In this document: one piece after another, positions 26,797 to 35,185 of the stretch
Layout of the letters: every line of letters begins with the position of its first letter
Position numbering within the stretch: the stretch's first letter is position 1
From: G958295645 sp965242735
Lineage (GTDB): Bacteria > Gemmatimonadota > Gemmatimonadetes > Longimicrobiales > Gaopeijiaceae
Direction: 5' to 3'
DNA: 64,000 nucleotides
Assembly: GCA_965242735.1 (NCBI GenBank)
Contig: OZ251497.1
Span: 1,550,001 to 1,614,000 of the forward strand
Made by a program: the position numbers and the translations under genes
Notes under the pieces: generated by a model
What the model saw: only the letters and a program-made list of their open reading frames with translations
Told to the model about the DNA's origin: nothing
Database searches by the model: none

Positions 26797-28712
26797 CCGG
26801 AGCGCGCCGGGCCGTGGGGCGGACCGCCTCTCGTCGCCGGCGCTCCGTCGCGATGCGCAACCCGGCCTCCGTCCGTCCCTCGCGCCGGGACAAGTCCCAG
26901 CCGTTCCGCCAGCGCGTCGCGCCGCACCTTGCCCGTCGGGCCCTTGGGGAGTTCGTCCACGACGACAAGAATGCGCGGGACCTTGAACGCGGCAAGGCGC
27001 TCGCCCGCGAACGCCCGGATGCTCGTCGGGAAGCTCGAAGAGCTCTGCGCACTTAGCTCGCTCGCGAACGCCCGGATGCTCGAGACGGCCTCGTCGCCGA
27101 CCCCCGGGGCTTGCGGGCCGGGCGCCACCGAAGCGCGGCCGCCGGACGCCGCGCTCCCTTCGGTCCTTCTCGCGCCGCCGTCTCCCGGCGCGACGCGTTC
27201 CCTCTCCCGCAGCACGACCGCCGCGGCCACTTCCTCTCCCAGCTTGGCGTGCGGCAAGCCGAACGTCGCCGCCTCCAGCACGGCGGGATGCTCGGCCAGG
27301 ACGTCGTCCACTTCGCGGGGCGACACCTTCTCGCCTCCCCGGTTGATGATCTCCTTGATGCGACCGGTCACCGTGAGCCACCCGTCTTCGTCGCGGAAGC
27401 CTTGGTCGCCCGTGCGGAACCAGCCGCCGGCGAACGCCGCCTGGTTGGCGTCTCCGCCCTCGTAGCCGGGAGCGACGTTGGGTCCCCGGACCACGATCTC
27501 GCCCGTCTCGCCCGGGCCCAGATGCGTCCCCCGTTCGTCCACCACCGACAGCTCGGGACCGGCGGCGGGACCGACCGAGCCGGGCTTGCGGCGGCCGGGC
27601 GGCAGCGGCGTGCTCGTCATCTGGTGCGCCGCCTCGGTCATGGCGTAGGACTCCACGACGGGGGCCGAGAACGTCTCTTCCAGCTCGCGGGCGACGGCCG
27701 CGGGCAAGGGGGCCGACGAGGACCGGACGAAGCGCAGGCGCGCACGGGCCACGGTCCGGCGGTTTCGGGGCGCCCGGGCCAGGATGGCTTGGTGCATGGA
27801 CGGAACCGCCGAGTACCAAGTCGGGACCCAGGCGTCCATCCAGCGGAAGAAGCGGAGCGCGTCGAAGCCGGGCGCGCAGAAGACGCTGCCTCCCGCCGCC
27901 AAGGAGGCCAGCAGGCAGGCGACGAGGCCGTGCACGTGGAACAGCGGCATCACGTTCAGACAACGGTCGACGGGTCCGAGCCGCAGGGAGTCGCGGACGT
28001 GCCGGGCGGAGGCGGACACGTTGCGGTGGAGCAGGGGGACGAGCTTGGGCTGGGAGGTGGTGCCGGACGTGTGCAGGAGGAGGGCCGCGTCGTCCGGCTG
28101 GGGCATGTCGGCCGGGGCCAAGCCGCCTGGGCGGGGCCAGGAGCCTGGCGGGCCGGTCGGCGGCGCCATGCCGCGCAGCCGCCGTCCCTTGCCGTCGCTT
28201 CCTTCGGTCCTTCCGGCCGAAGTGCCCAAGAGCCGGAACATCCCCGCCGGACGATCCTCTCGCGCGCGGATCTCCAGCACGCGCACCCCCAGCGAATCGG
28301 CGGCCTCCCTCGCGGGGGACGGGTCGCCCTCCATGAGCAGGACCGCCGCCGCCCCCAGGTCCTCGAGAAAGAAGAGAAACTCGCTTCGCGTGCAGGCCGG
28401 GTTCAGCGGCGCGGCGGCCGCCGCCGAAGCGACCGACAGAAACCCCGCCGCGGCCTCCGCTCCGCCGGGCAGCACGAGGGCCACGCGGTCGTTCCGTCCG
28501 ATGCCTTCCGCGCGCAGTTCCTCAACCGTCCGCGCCACGTGCCGGCGCAGGTCGGCGTAGGTCGCGGGCGGGCGCTCCGGAGCGGCAAGCGCAACGCTGG
28601 AGTCCACTCCGACGCCGAGAAGGTCGCCGATGGTCCACGCGGCGGGCGCCGTCGCGGTGGTGGTAGGGCGCGGCGCCGGATGGTCCTTGGGACTCGTGGA
28701 TGGGCTGGGCAT
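26793..28712 (-). CDS. AMP-dependent ligase, oxalyl-CoA synthetase (AAE3/Pcs60)-like
   Basis: 639 residues from ATG 28712. ANL motifs are clear: LLLHTSGTTSQPKLVPL, VMPLFHVHGLVACLL, VVESYAMTEAAHQMTS, GDQGFRDEDGWL, INRGGEKVSPREVDDV and PTGKVRRDAL. The ESYAMTEAAHQMT and RKPGSVGPAAGPE signatures are those of plant AAE3/yeast Pcs60 oxalyl-CoA synthetases, so oxalate or a similar short diacid is the likely substrate (inference). Two low-complexity Gly/Pro/Ser-rich insertions interrupt it, one after the AMP-binding N-lobe and one before the C-terminal lobe; in the second, SIRAFA occurs twice. It is coupled to the PanE-fusion gene. Confidence 0.8.
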   Translation of the reverse strand: MPSPSTSPKDHPAPRPTTTATAPAAWTIGDLLGVGVDSSVALAAPERPPATYADLRRHVARTVEELRAEGIGRNDRVALVLPGGAEAAAGFLSVASAAAAAPLNPACTRSEFLFFLEDLGAAAVLLMEGDPSPAREAADSLGVRVLEIRAREDRPAGMFRLLGTSAGRTEGSDGKGRRLRGMAPPTGPPGSWPRPGGLAPADMPQPDDAALLLHTSGTTSQPKLVPLLHRNVSASARHVRDSLRLGPVDRCLNVMPLFHVHGLVACLLASLAAGGSVFCAPGFDALRFFRWMDAWVPTWYSAVPSMHQAILARAPRNRRTVARARLRFVRSSSAPLPAAVARELEETFSAPVVESYAMTEAAHQMTSTPLPPGRRKPGSVGPAAGPELSVVDERGTHLGPGETGEIVVRGPNVAPGYEGGDANQAAFAGGWFRTGDQGFRDEDGWLTVTGRIKEIINRGGEKVSPREVDDVLAEHPAVLEAATFGLPHAKLGEEVAAAVVLRERERVAPGDGGARRTEGSAASGGRASVAPGPQAPGVGDEAVSSIRAFASELSAQSSSSFPTSIRAFAGERLAAFKVPRILVVVDELPKGPTGKVRRDALAERLGLVPARGTDGGRVAHRDGAPATRGGPPHGPARSG

Positions 28713-29108
28713 GGGGACAGAATCGCATGAATCCCGTCTTGCCCCAACCCCTCCCGTCCCGGGAGAAGGGAGGGCGGGCTGTCGCTTGCGCTCCGAGCCG
28801 TCGTGGGGCGAAGCGGCGAGCGGGACGCAGGCGCTGTGGCGCGGCATGCCTTGCAACCCCCCTTGCGGCCGGTCATCTTCACTTGACCGCCCGGGTTCCT
28901 CCGTCAAGGAGCCCAACAAGCGACCCCCGAGCCGGACCCCGGTCGGGCGACGGCAAGGCGTCCGCTGTTCTGCTGGGGGCGTTCGAGGTTGGGTCCGTCG
29001 GTCGGCCCCAGTTCCCTCGAAAGAAGAGACGCGACCGGCCACGGGGAAGCGTTGGAACGGCGCCGCGGCTGAGGCAAGAGGGCTTGCGCAACGACAGGGT
29101 TCGGTTCC
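28713..29108. other. Intergenic region between divergent genes
   Basis: About 400 bp separate the ligase (minus) from the AAA ATPase (plus). The only structure I see is the G/C-rich imperfect inverted repeat CCCTCCCGTCCCGGGAGAAGG near 28746-28767. No convincing gene is present and no clear promoter was found, though one for each flanking gene is expected here. Confidence 0.5.
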
Positions 29109-30386
29109 ATGGCGAAGATGGAGGGGATCAGGGTCGCAAACTACCGAGTGCTCCGGGACGTCACTCTCGGCAAGCTGTGGAACGCCCGAAAAGTTGAACC
29201 GCTCACGCCGCTGACGACCGTCGTCGGGAAGAACGGGGTCGGCAAGAGTTCGCTGTTCGATGCTTTCGGATTTCTGGCGGATTGCCTGAAGCTCGGCGTC
29301 GAAGAAGCCTGTGACGCCCGAGGCCGCGGCGGCTTCCACCGGATCAGGTCGCAAGGGGCCAAGGGACCGATGGAATTTGAGATCTACTACCGGCAGCACT
29401 CGAGAACCCGGCCCATCACATACGAGCTTGCCATCGACGTCGACCGGCGCCGTCGTCCTTATGTTGCCCGCGAGCGTCTCCGGCAACGGCGCAATGGCCA
29501 GAAGCACGGTCCGCCGTTTTCGTTTTTGGTGATGCAAGGCGGCACGGGCCTTGCTTGGAAGGGGAAGGCGGCCGGGACCGCCCTGCGGGGGTTCGATCTG
29601 GACGAGATCCTGGGCGGGACGGCGCACGCCGCCGCGAACGAAGCCGAAGAAGGCGCGACGAGGGAAATAGTCTCGCTTGAAGACAAGAGACGGCTGGGGA
29701 TCGCAACCCTCGGCGCGCTGACCGACCATCCTCGGATATCATCGTTTCGCAAGTTCGTCGAAGGCTGGCATCTGAGCTGTTTCGCGCCCGATGCGGCCCG
29801 GAGCTTGCCGTTGGCGGGCCCGCAAAGGCGCTTGAGCGTCGACGGCGACAACCTTGGCAACGTGGTGCAGTTCATGGAAAGCCGGCATCCAGGTCGCCTC
29901 AAGGACATTCTTCGGCGCCTTGCCGGCAGGGTGCCCGGAATCGAACACATCGACACGCATCGCAGCCCGGACGGACGCTTGCTGCTTCGGTTCAACGACA
30001 GCGGGTTCAAGGAGCCGTTCTATGCGCAGCAGGTGTCCGACGGCACGCTGAAGTTGTTCGCTTACCTTCTGATGCTGGAAGACCCTTCGCCGCCGCCGCT
30101 AATTTGCGTCGAGGAACCGGAAAACGGTCTGTATCACAAGCTTCTGAAGATTCTCGCTCGGGAACTCCGCGATCATGCGGCCAGAGAGAGGAAGGCGTCG
30201 CAGGTGTTCGTCACTACTTACCATCCCCACTTCGTCGACGCGCTCAGCCCGGAGGAAACATGGATACTCGAGAAGATCGACGGGTTCGCAACCATTCGTC
30301 GAGCGATCGACGATCACGTCGTTCAGGCGATGGTGAACGAGGGCCTTCCCCTCGGCGGTCTCTGGTACAGCGACTATCTGGATTGA
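29109..30386 (+). CDS. AAA_21-type ATPase (OLD/RecF-like), likely half of a two-gene defence-type module
   Basis: 425 residues. It starts with the RecF/SMC-like strand IRVANYRVLRDVTL, then Walker A GKNGVGKSS (40-48), an ABC-like signature region VSDGTLKLFAYLLML near 306-320, Walker B LICVEEPENGLY about 333-344, and a switch region QVFVTTYHPHFVDAL. No TOPRIM domain is fused. In many genomes such AAA_21 ATPases are followed by a small DUF4276 protein; here only the first dozen codons of that partner remain (30399). The gene points toward the convergent BtuB-like receptor. ATG 29109 is used; an in-frame ATG lies 3 codons later. Confidence 0.82.
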   Translation: MAKMEGIRVANYRVLRDVTLGKLWNARKVEPLTPLTTVVGKNGVGKSSLFDAFGFLADCLKLGVEEACDARGRGGFHRIRSQGAKGPMEFEIYYRQHSRTRPITYELAIDVDRRRRPYVARERLRQRRNGQKHGPPFSFLVMQGGTGLAWKGKAAGTALRGFDLDEILGGTAHAAANEAEEGATREIVSLEDKRRLGIATLGALTDHPRISSFRKFVEGWHLSCFAPDAARSLPLAGPQRRLSVDGDNLGNVVQFMESRHPGRLKDILRRLAGRVPGIEHIDTHRSPDGRLLLRFNDSGFKEPFYAQQVSDGTLKLFAYLLMLEDPSPPPLICVEEPENGLYHKLLKILARELRDHAARERKASQVFVTTYHPHFVDALSPEETWILEKIDGFATIRRAIDDHVVQAMVNEGLPLGGLWYSDYLD

Positions 30387-30398
30387 GCGATTCCGGCG

Positions 30399-30479
30399 AT
30401 GCATTTTGAGGTGTTGGCCGACGACCAGTCGGGTCAGCCGGGCCCGCCCCCTCCCAGCGCCACGCTCCCGCCCACGTAG
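30399..30479 (+). pseudogene. DUF4276 gene stub
   Basis: Twelve nt after the ATPase stop, an ATG opens a frame reading MHFEVLADDQSG, which matches the conserved N-terminus of DUF4276 proteins that usually follow AAA_21 ATPases. From codon 13 the frame runs antisense through the 3' end of the BtuB-like gene (QPGPPPPSATLPPT) and stops at 30477. The rest of the gene is missing, so a deletion or rearrangement joined it to the receptor gene. Confidence 0.75.
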
Positions 30480-32461
30480 ACGCCTCGGCCGGGCGCCGGG
30501 AAGCCCCGGACTTCTTCGTACTGGCGGTCCAGAAGGTTCTCGGCGCGGATCGTCAGGTAGGCGGCGCGAGCGTCGTCGGTCCCGGCCAGCCGCACCTTGA
30601 CCGCCAAGTCGACCGCCGAGTAGGCGGGGAGCACGACCGGCGTGGCGGGCCAAGTCGAGAAGTCGCGGTCCTCGCGTTCGCCCACCCAGCGGATGGCCAG
30701 GTCCACCGCGGCGCGAGGTCCGGCCGAGACGGCCGCGCTCGCCGAGAACGAATGCTCCGGGCGGCGGATCAGAGGCTGGCCGTCGACGAAGACGGCTCCA
30801 GGACCCTCGTGGAAGCCCGCGTCCTGCACCTCCGTGTCCAGCCAGGCGTAAGACGCGCTCGTCCGCACGCCGCCGAAGCGCGCCGCCGCCTCGGCCTCCA
30901 GTCCCCGGCTGCGCGCCCGGGCCACGTTGTGGAAGTTCGCGCCCCCCTCCGCAGGCGGGGAGAAGGTGTACTGGATCAGGTCGCGGAAGTTCTGGAAGAA
31001 CGCGGTCAGCGACGCCGAGCCCCAGTCGCCGGCCTTCTGGTCCACGCCGGCCTCGACGCTGGTGGACCGCTCGGGCCGGAGCCCGGGATTGCCGATGGCG
31101 AAGGCCGAGCCGAACGTCTCGGCGAACGCCGGCTCCTTGACGCCCGCGCCGGCCGCTGCGCGCAGCCGCGTTCCTGTCCGCGCGAGCCGCAGCACGGCGC
31201 CCGTTCGCCACGTGGCCGCGGTTCCGTAGCGCTCGTTGTCCTCCAAGCGCGCGCTCCCGTCGAGCGCCAAGCCGCCGAACGCGCCGTTGGCCTGCACGTA
31301 GGCGGCGCGGTTCCAGCGCTCGTTCTCCGTCTTTTGCCCGCTGGGCCCGTATTGGGACAGGGACCGCGAAAGGCTTCGCACGGCCTGCTGCTCCAGCTCC
31401 GCCCCGACCGCCAGCGCCGTCCCGTCGGCCGGTCGCCACACGGCCCGCGCGTCCGCGGTCGCCCGCCGGCCGTCGGCGAGGCTCTCCGAGCCGAAGAATC
31501 CGAGCGTGTCGGCCGGACCGTCGGGCGCGTCGTCGTTGCCCGAGTCCCAGTCGTGGAGCGCCAGCGCGAGACGGGTTTCCCAGGCGTCGCCCCATCGCCG
31601 GCCCGCGTCCAGCGTCGCGGCCGTGGCGTCGCCGAACGTGTAGGCGTTGCGGTCGACGAGCGCGCCGGACCCGTCGGTGGGGTAGTGGAACCGCCGCGCG
31701 TCGTGGCGCACCGAGAGCACGACCTCTGTGCGAGACGCGGGCAGCAGGTGCACCCGTCCGCTCGCGGTGGTCGTGCGGTGGGCGTTGTTGTAGGGCAGGA
31801 CGCCGTCCGTGCCGGAGCGGCCCAGCGAGAACGCATAGGAGACGGGGCCCGTCGCGCCCGAGGCGCCGCCCGTCCACCGCCGGCTGCCGAAGCTTCCGGC
31901 GCGAAACGACACGTCGGCCGAGGGCGCGCCGCGGCCGCGCCGGGTCAGGATGTGGACGATGCCGGCCACGGCGTCCGAGCCGTAGAGGGCCGAGCCCGGA
32001 CCGCGCACGATCTCGATGCGCTCGACGTTGTCCACGGTCATGGCCCCGAAGTCGAAGCGTCCGCCCGGCTCGTTCATGCGCACCCCGTCCACCAGCACCT
32101 GCACGTGGTCGCTTTCTGCGCCCCGGAGGAACGCCGACGTGACCGCGCCGAACGATCCGGCCCGGGTGATGGCGAGTCCTCCCGCCTGCCGCAGCGCGTC
32201 GGCCACGTAGACGACCCCTGCGCGTTCCAAGTCCTCGCCCTCGATGACGGTGACGTGCGAAGCGACGGTCCACGCGGGCGTCGCCCGGCGGTGGGCGGTG
32301 ACCACGACGCCTTCCAGCGGAATGGGCTGCTGCGCGGCGAGCGCCGCTTGGGGACGGGGCGCAAGCTCCGAGGCCAGAACGGACGCAAGCAGAAAGGCCC
32401 GGATTGCGACGCCGCGGATCGGCGCCTGGGCGAGAACGGGAATGCGGCGGGCATGTCTCAC
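30434..32461 (-). CDS. btuB: TonB-dependent outer-membrane receptor, BtuB-like (cobalamin)
   Basis: 675 residues. The N-terminus has a signal peptide (residues about 18-42, ending AALAAQ) and then a TonB-box-like LEGVVVTAHR. The plug domain contains GVVYVADALRQAGGL, LVDGVRMNEPGGRFDFG and VERIEIVRGPGSALYGSDAVAGIVHI. The remainder is a beta-barrel with regularly spaced aromatic strands, closing with GRGVYVGGSVALG. A cobalamin riboswitch directly upstream makes vitamin B12 or a corrinoid the likely ligand, imported with TonB energy. No btuCDF genes are in the window. The last residues overlap the DUF4276 stub on the other strand. Confidence 0.88.
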   Translation of the reverse strand: MRHARRIPVLAQAPIRGVAIRAFLLASVLASELAPRPQAALAAQQPIPLEGVVVTAHRRATPAWTVASHVTVIEGEDLERAGVVYVADALRQAGGLAITRAGSFGAVTSAFLRGAESDHVQVLVDGVRMNEPGGRFDFGAMTVDNVERIEIVRGPGSALYGSDAVAGIVHILTRRGRGAPSADVSFRAGSFGSRRWTGGASGATGPVSYAFSLGRSGTDGVLPYNNAHRTTTASGRVHLLPASRTEVVLSVRHDARRFHYPTDGSGALVDRNAYTFGDATAATLDAGRRWGDAWETRLALALHDWDSGNDDAPDGPADTLGFFGSESLADGRRATADARAVWRPADGTALAVGAELEQQAVRSLSRSLSQYGPSGQKTENERWNRAAYVQANGAFGGLALDGSARLEDNERYGTAATWRTGAVLRLARTGTRLRAAAGAGVKEPAFAETFGSAFAIGNPGLRPERSTSVEAGVDQKAGDWGSASLTAFFQNFRDLIQYTFSPPAEGGANFHNVARARSRGLEAEAAARFGGVRTSASYAWLDTEVQDAGFHEGPGAVFVDGQPLIRRPEHSFSASAAVSAGPRAAVDLAIRWVGEREDRDFSTWPATPVVLPAYSAVDLAVKVRLAGTDDARAAYLTIRAENLLDRQYEEVRGFPAPGRGVYVGGSVALGGGGPG

Positions 32462-32554
32462 GGCGGGTCTCCTTCTCCGCTGCGAGGAAGGACCCGTCCG
32501 GACGCGCCCGGATCGCCGGTGCCCTCGCCTCCCCGCGGAGGTGTGGAAGTGGGC

Positions 32555-32722
32555 GCCGAGGGAGCACGTCTCCTGGCTCCGAGGCCGTCCGGCTCGCCTT
32601 CCCGGGACTGGCGTTCAGTCCCAGTGGCAACAGCGTGAGCCGACGTTCCGGGGAATCGTCCCGGACCTCGTCACAGTGGCGGGGCCGCGCCGGCTTCGCA
32701 CCGGCTTCCGTGAGCCCCATCG
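32555..32722 (-). promoter_or_regulatory. Cobalamin (B12) riboswitch
   Basis: Read on the minus strand, the segment has the conserved order GGAAGCCGGTG, GCCACTGTGA, GCCACTGGGAC, GGGAAGGC and the B12-box-like GAGCCAGGAGAC, with pairing G/C-rich arms. It ends about 95 nt before the BtuB-like start, leaving room for an expression platform that hides the start or terminates transcription. Binding of adenosylcobalamin or a related corrinoid would repress the receptor. Boundaries are approximate. Confidence 0.92.
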
Positions 32723-32984
32723 GCCAATTCGATTGTGGCGAGAACGATACGTCCGGGGACGCGCGGCGTCAAGCCCACGGCAGGACTCCGGACGACGCAG
32801 GACGGTCGACGTCGCGTCGAGGGCCGAGAGGCTGGCTCAGCTCTCGGCAGAGCCCGCCGCGGGACCTCCGGCTTGCCGTCGATGCACGTGTCCCAGCGGT
32901 CGAGAGGCGGCTCGGCTCTCGGCAGATGCCGCTTGGTCGTCGGCCCGGATCGTCGTCCCGGACCGCCGGCTGCTCGAAGCCCGC

Positions 32985-34964
32985 TCAGCTCTCGGGCAGA
33001 GCCAGCGCCACGAGTTCTCCGGGATGGCCCCGCGCTCCCACGGCGACCACCACGAACTGCCGGCCCCGGTGCATGTACGTCATGGGCAGGCCGGTCTGGT
33101 TGGCCGGGAGCTCGATCTCGGCCAAGATCCGCCCCGTCGCCTTGTCGTGCGCGCGCAGCATCCGGCCGCCCGAGCCCCGCGGCGCGTACATCCCGCCGCC
33201 CTCGCCGGCAAACAGCAGCGTCTTGGTCGCGAGGAGCCCGCCCCGGTCCATGCGGCCCGTCCTTCCGACGTCGATTCCTGCCAGCGCGGGATGGTTCTTC
33301 ACGTGCTCGGGCGCGTCGCCGTTGGGTACCTGCCACGCGATCCGGCCCTCGTTCAGGTCGAGCGCCGTGATCCGGCCCCAGGGCGGCTTGAAGAGGGGAA
33401 GACCCTGCGGCCCGCCGTCGCCCCGCAACCGGAGTCCGCCGCCGCGCACGTAGTTCATGCTCGAGACGTCCGGGTCGTGAACCAGCGAGATGACGCTCGG
33501 GGCCGTGGCCGACTGAACGAAGAGGTAGCCGGTCTCCGGGTCCAAGGCGCCCCCCGGCCAGTTGGCGCCGCCCAGCGACCCCGGGACCATGAGCGTCCCC
33601 TGCGCGCCCCCTTCAACGGCCACGGACGGCGGCGTGTAGAGCGGCCCCCAGCGCAGGCGCGACAGGATCGCCTCGGCCTCGGCCCGGAGCGCGGGCGTGA
33701 AGTCGATCAGATCGTTCGGATCCACGCCCTGCCGGTCGAAGGGGGGCGGCTTGGACGGAAAGGGCTGCGTGGGCGCGGTGCGTTCGCCCGGCACGTCGGA
33801 CTGCGGCGCCGGACGCTCCTCGATCGGCCAGACCGGCTCGCCGGTGCGCCGGTCGAACACGAACGTGAACGTCTGCTTCGTCAGCTGGGCGACGGCCGGC
33901 ACGCGTCTGCCGTCCACGAGCAGGTCCGCCAGCACCGGCGCCGCGGGCAAGTCGTAGTCCCAGATGCCGTGGTGCACGGTCTGGAAGTGCCATCTCCGCT
34001 CGCCCGTGGCCGCGTCCAGGGCCACCAGGCTCTGCGAGAAGAGATTGTCGCCGGGACGGTGGCCGCCGTAGTAGTCGCCCGTGGCCGCCTCGACGGGCAC
34101 GTACACCAAGCCCAAGGCGGTGTCGGCGCTGAGCGCGGTCCAGGCCGCCGTGTTGCCGGTGTAGCTCCACGACTCGTCCTCCCACGTGTCGTTTCCGAAC
34201 TCGCCGGGCTCCGGAATGGTGCGAAACGTCCACAGGCGCCGGCCGGTCGCCGCGTCGTAGCCTCGCACGTGTCCCGGCGGCATCTCGGGCGACGGGGGCG
34301 CCGCTCCGGACGGCAGCGCCGAGCCGACCACCACGACGTCCCCGGCCACGACGGGCGGGGAACTCGAACCGATCGGCGCGCGCTCCAGGTCGAGCGGACG
34401 GCCCAGGCCGCGCCGCAGGTCCACGACGCCGTCCTCGCCGAAGTCCGGCGCCGGGCGGCCGGTCGCCGCGTCCAGCGCCACGAGGCGGAAGCCGGGCGTC
34501 ACGAAGAAGATCCGCGGACCGGTCTCCGGAGACTCCCAGTAGGCGACGCCTCTCCCGGAATTGCGTCTCGGCGCCGCGCGGTCCCCCTCGTCCAGGCGGT
34601 AGGTCCACAGCGTCTCGCCCGTGCCGGGATCGATGGCGACGACGGCGCGGCGGTACCCGGCCGTGGCGTAGAGCGTCGAGTCCGCCATCAGCGGCGTGGT
34701 CCGGTAGTTGAACTCGGGCGAGGGCCCGAAGTTGGCCGCCCGCCATCGCCAAGCGACTTCGAGCCGGGCCACGTTGCCCGGACCGATCTGATCGAGCGCC
34801 GAGTAGCGCGTGTTGGCGGCGTCGCCCCCGTAGTGCCGCCATTGGCTGTCCGTGGCGCCCTGCTGCGCCGAGGCGAACTGGGCCGGCGAGAGGAGAACGA
34901 AGAAGGCGCAAGCGAGACGCGCGGCGCGTGCCGGCGGGCGTCGGGTGGAGGGGATGGCGGGCAT
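32985..34964 (-). CDS. PQQ-dependent dehydrogenase (quinoprotein, periplasmic)
   Basis: 659 residues from ATG 34964. A signal peptide (RLACAFFVLLSPAQFASAQ) precedes DSQWRHYGGDAANTRYSALDQI, the usual start of the eight-bladed quinoprotein propeller. W-motif-like blades include IDPGTGETLWTYRL, GYDAATGRRLWTFRT and LVALDAATGERRWHFQTVHHGIWDYDLPAAP, and the C-terminus has GGLLATKTLLFAGEG and NQTGLPMTYMHRGRQFVVV. The layout matches membrane-associated glucose/quinate-type or soluble PQQ dehydrogenases without the five N-terminal transmembrane helices. It would oxidise a sugar or alcohol in the periplasm; PQQ synthesis genes are not in the window. Confidence 0.87.
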   Translation of the reverse strand: MPAIPSTRRPPARAARLACAFFVLLSPAQFASAQQGATDSQWRHYGGDAANTRYSALDQIGPGNVARLEVAWRWRAANFGPSPEFNYRTTPLMADSTLYATAGYRRAVVAIDPGTGETLWTYRLDEGDRAAPRRNSGRGVAYWESPETGPRIFFVTPGFRLVALDAATGRPAPDFGEDGVVDLRRGLGRPLDLERAPIGSSSPPVVAGDVVVVGSALPSGAAPPSPEMPPGHVRGYDAATGRRLWTFRTIPEPGEFGNDTWEDESWSYTGNTAAWTALSADTALGLVYVPVEAATGDYYGGHRPGDNLFSQSLVALDAATGERRWHFQTVHHGIWDYDLPAAPVLADLLVDGRRVPAVAQLTKQTFTFVFDRRTGEPVWPIEERPAPQSDVPGERTAPTQPFPSKPPPFDRQGVDPNDLIDFTPALRAEAEAILSRLRWGPLYTPPSVAVEGGAQGTLMVPGSLGGANWPGGALDPETGYLFVQSATAPSVISLVHDPDVSSMNYVRGGGLRLRGDGGPQGLPLFKPPWGRITALDLNEGRIAWQVPNGDAPEHVKNHPALAGIDVGRTGRMDRGGLLATKTLLFAGEGGGMYAPRGSGGRMLRAHDKATGRILAEIELPANQTGLPMTYMHRGRQFVVVAVGARGHPGELVALALPES

Positions 34965-35051
34965 GGGTGGGTCCTGCGGCTGGGATTCCGTTGCGGGCGG
35001 GGCGGCCTGCCTCTGGCCGGGGAAGGCGCTCTCCGCCGCGCACGCCGCGCC

Positions 35052-35081
35052 TTGTCCATTGCGTCCAAGGGGCGGTAGGTT
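35052..35081 (+). promoter_or_regulatory. Candidate sigma-70-type promoter
   Basis: TTGTCC (35052-35057), 18-nt spacer, TAGGTT (35076-35081). It lies about 105 nt before the beta-propeller gene at 35186, in the gap between it and the divergent PQQ dehydrogenase. Confidence 0.45.
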
Positions 35082-35185
35082 GCGTGTCCAAAGGTAGGCG
35101 GTCCGGCGTGCGCGGCGCGCCGTCGGCGAAGGCCGGCCCATTTGCGGCGATGGGATCCTCGATGATTCAAAGGAGAGCAACGGAA

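Noticed and set aside
29109..30386. Septu (PtuA) assignment for the AAA ATPase
   Set aside because: The expected HNH partner PtuB is absent; the downstream stub matches the start of DUF4276 instead.
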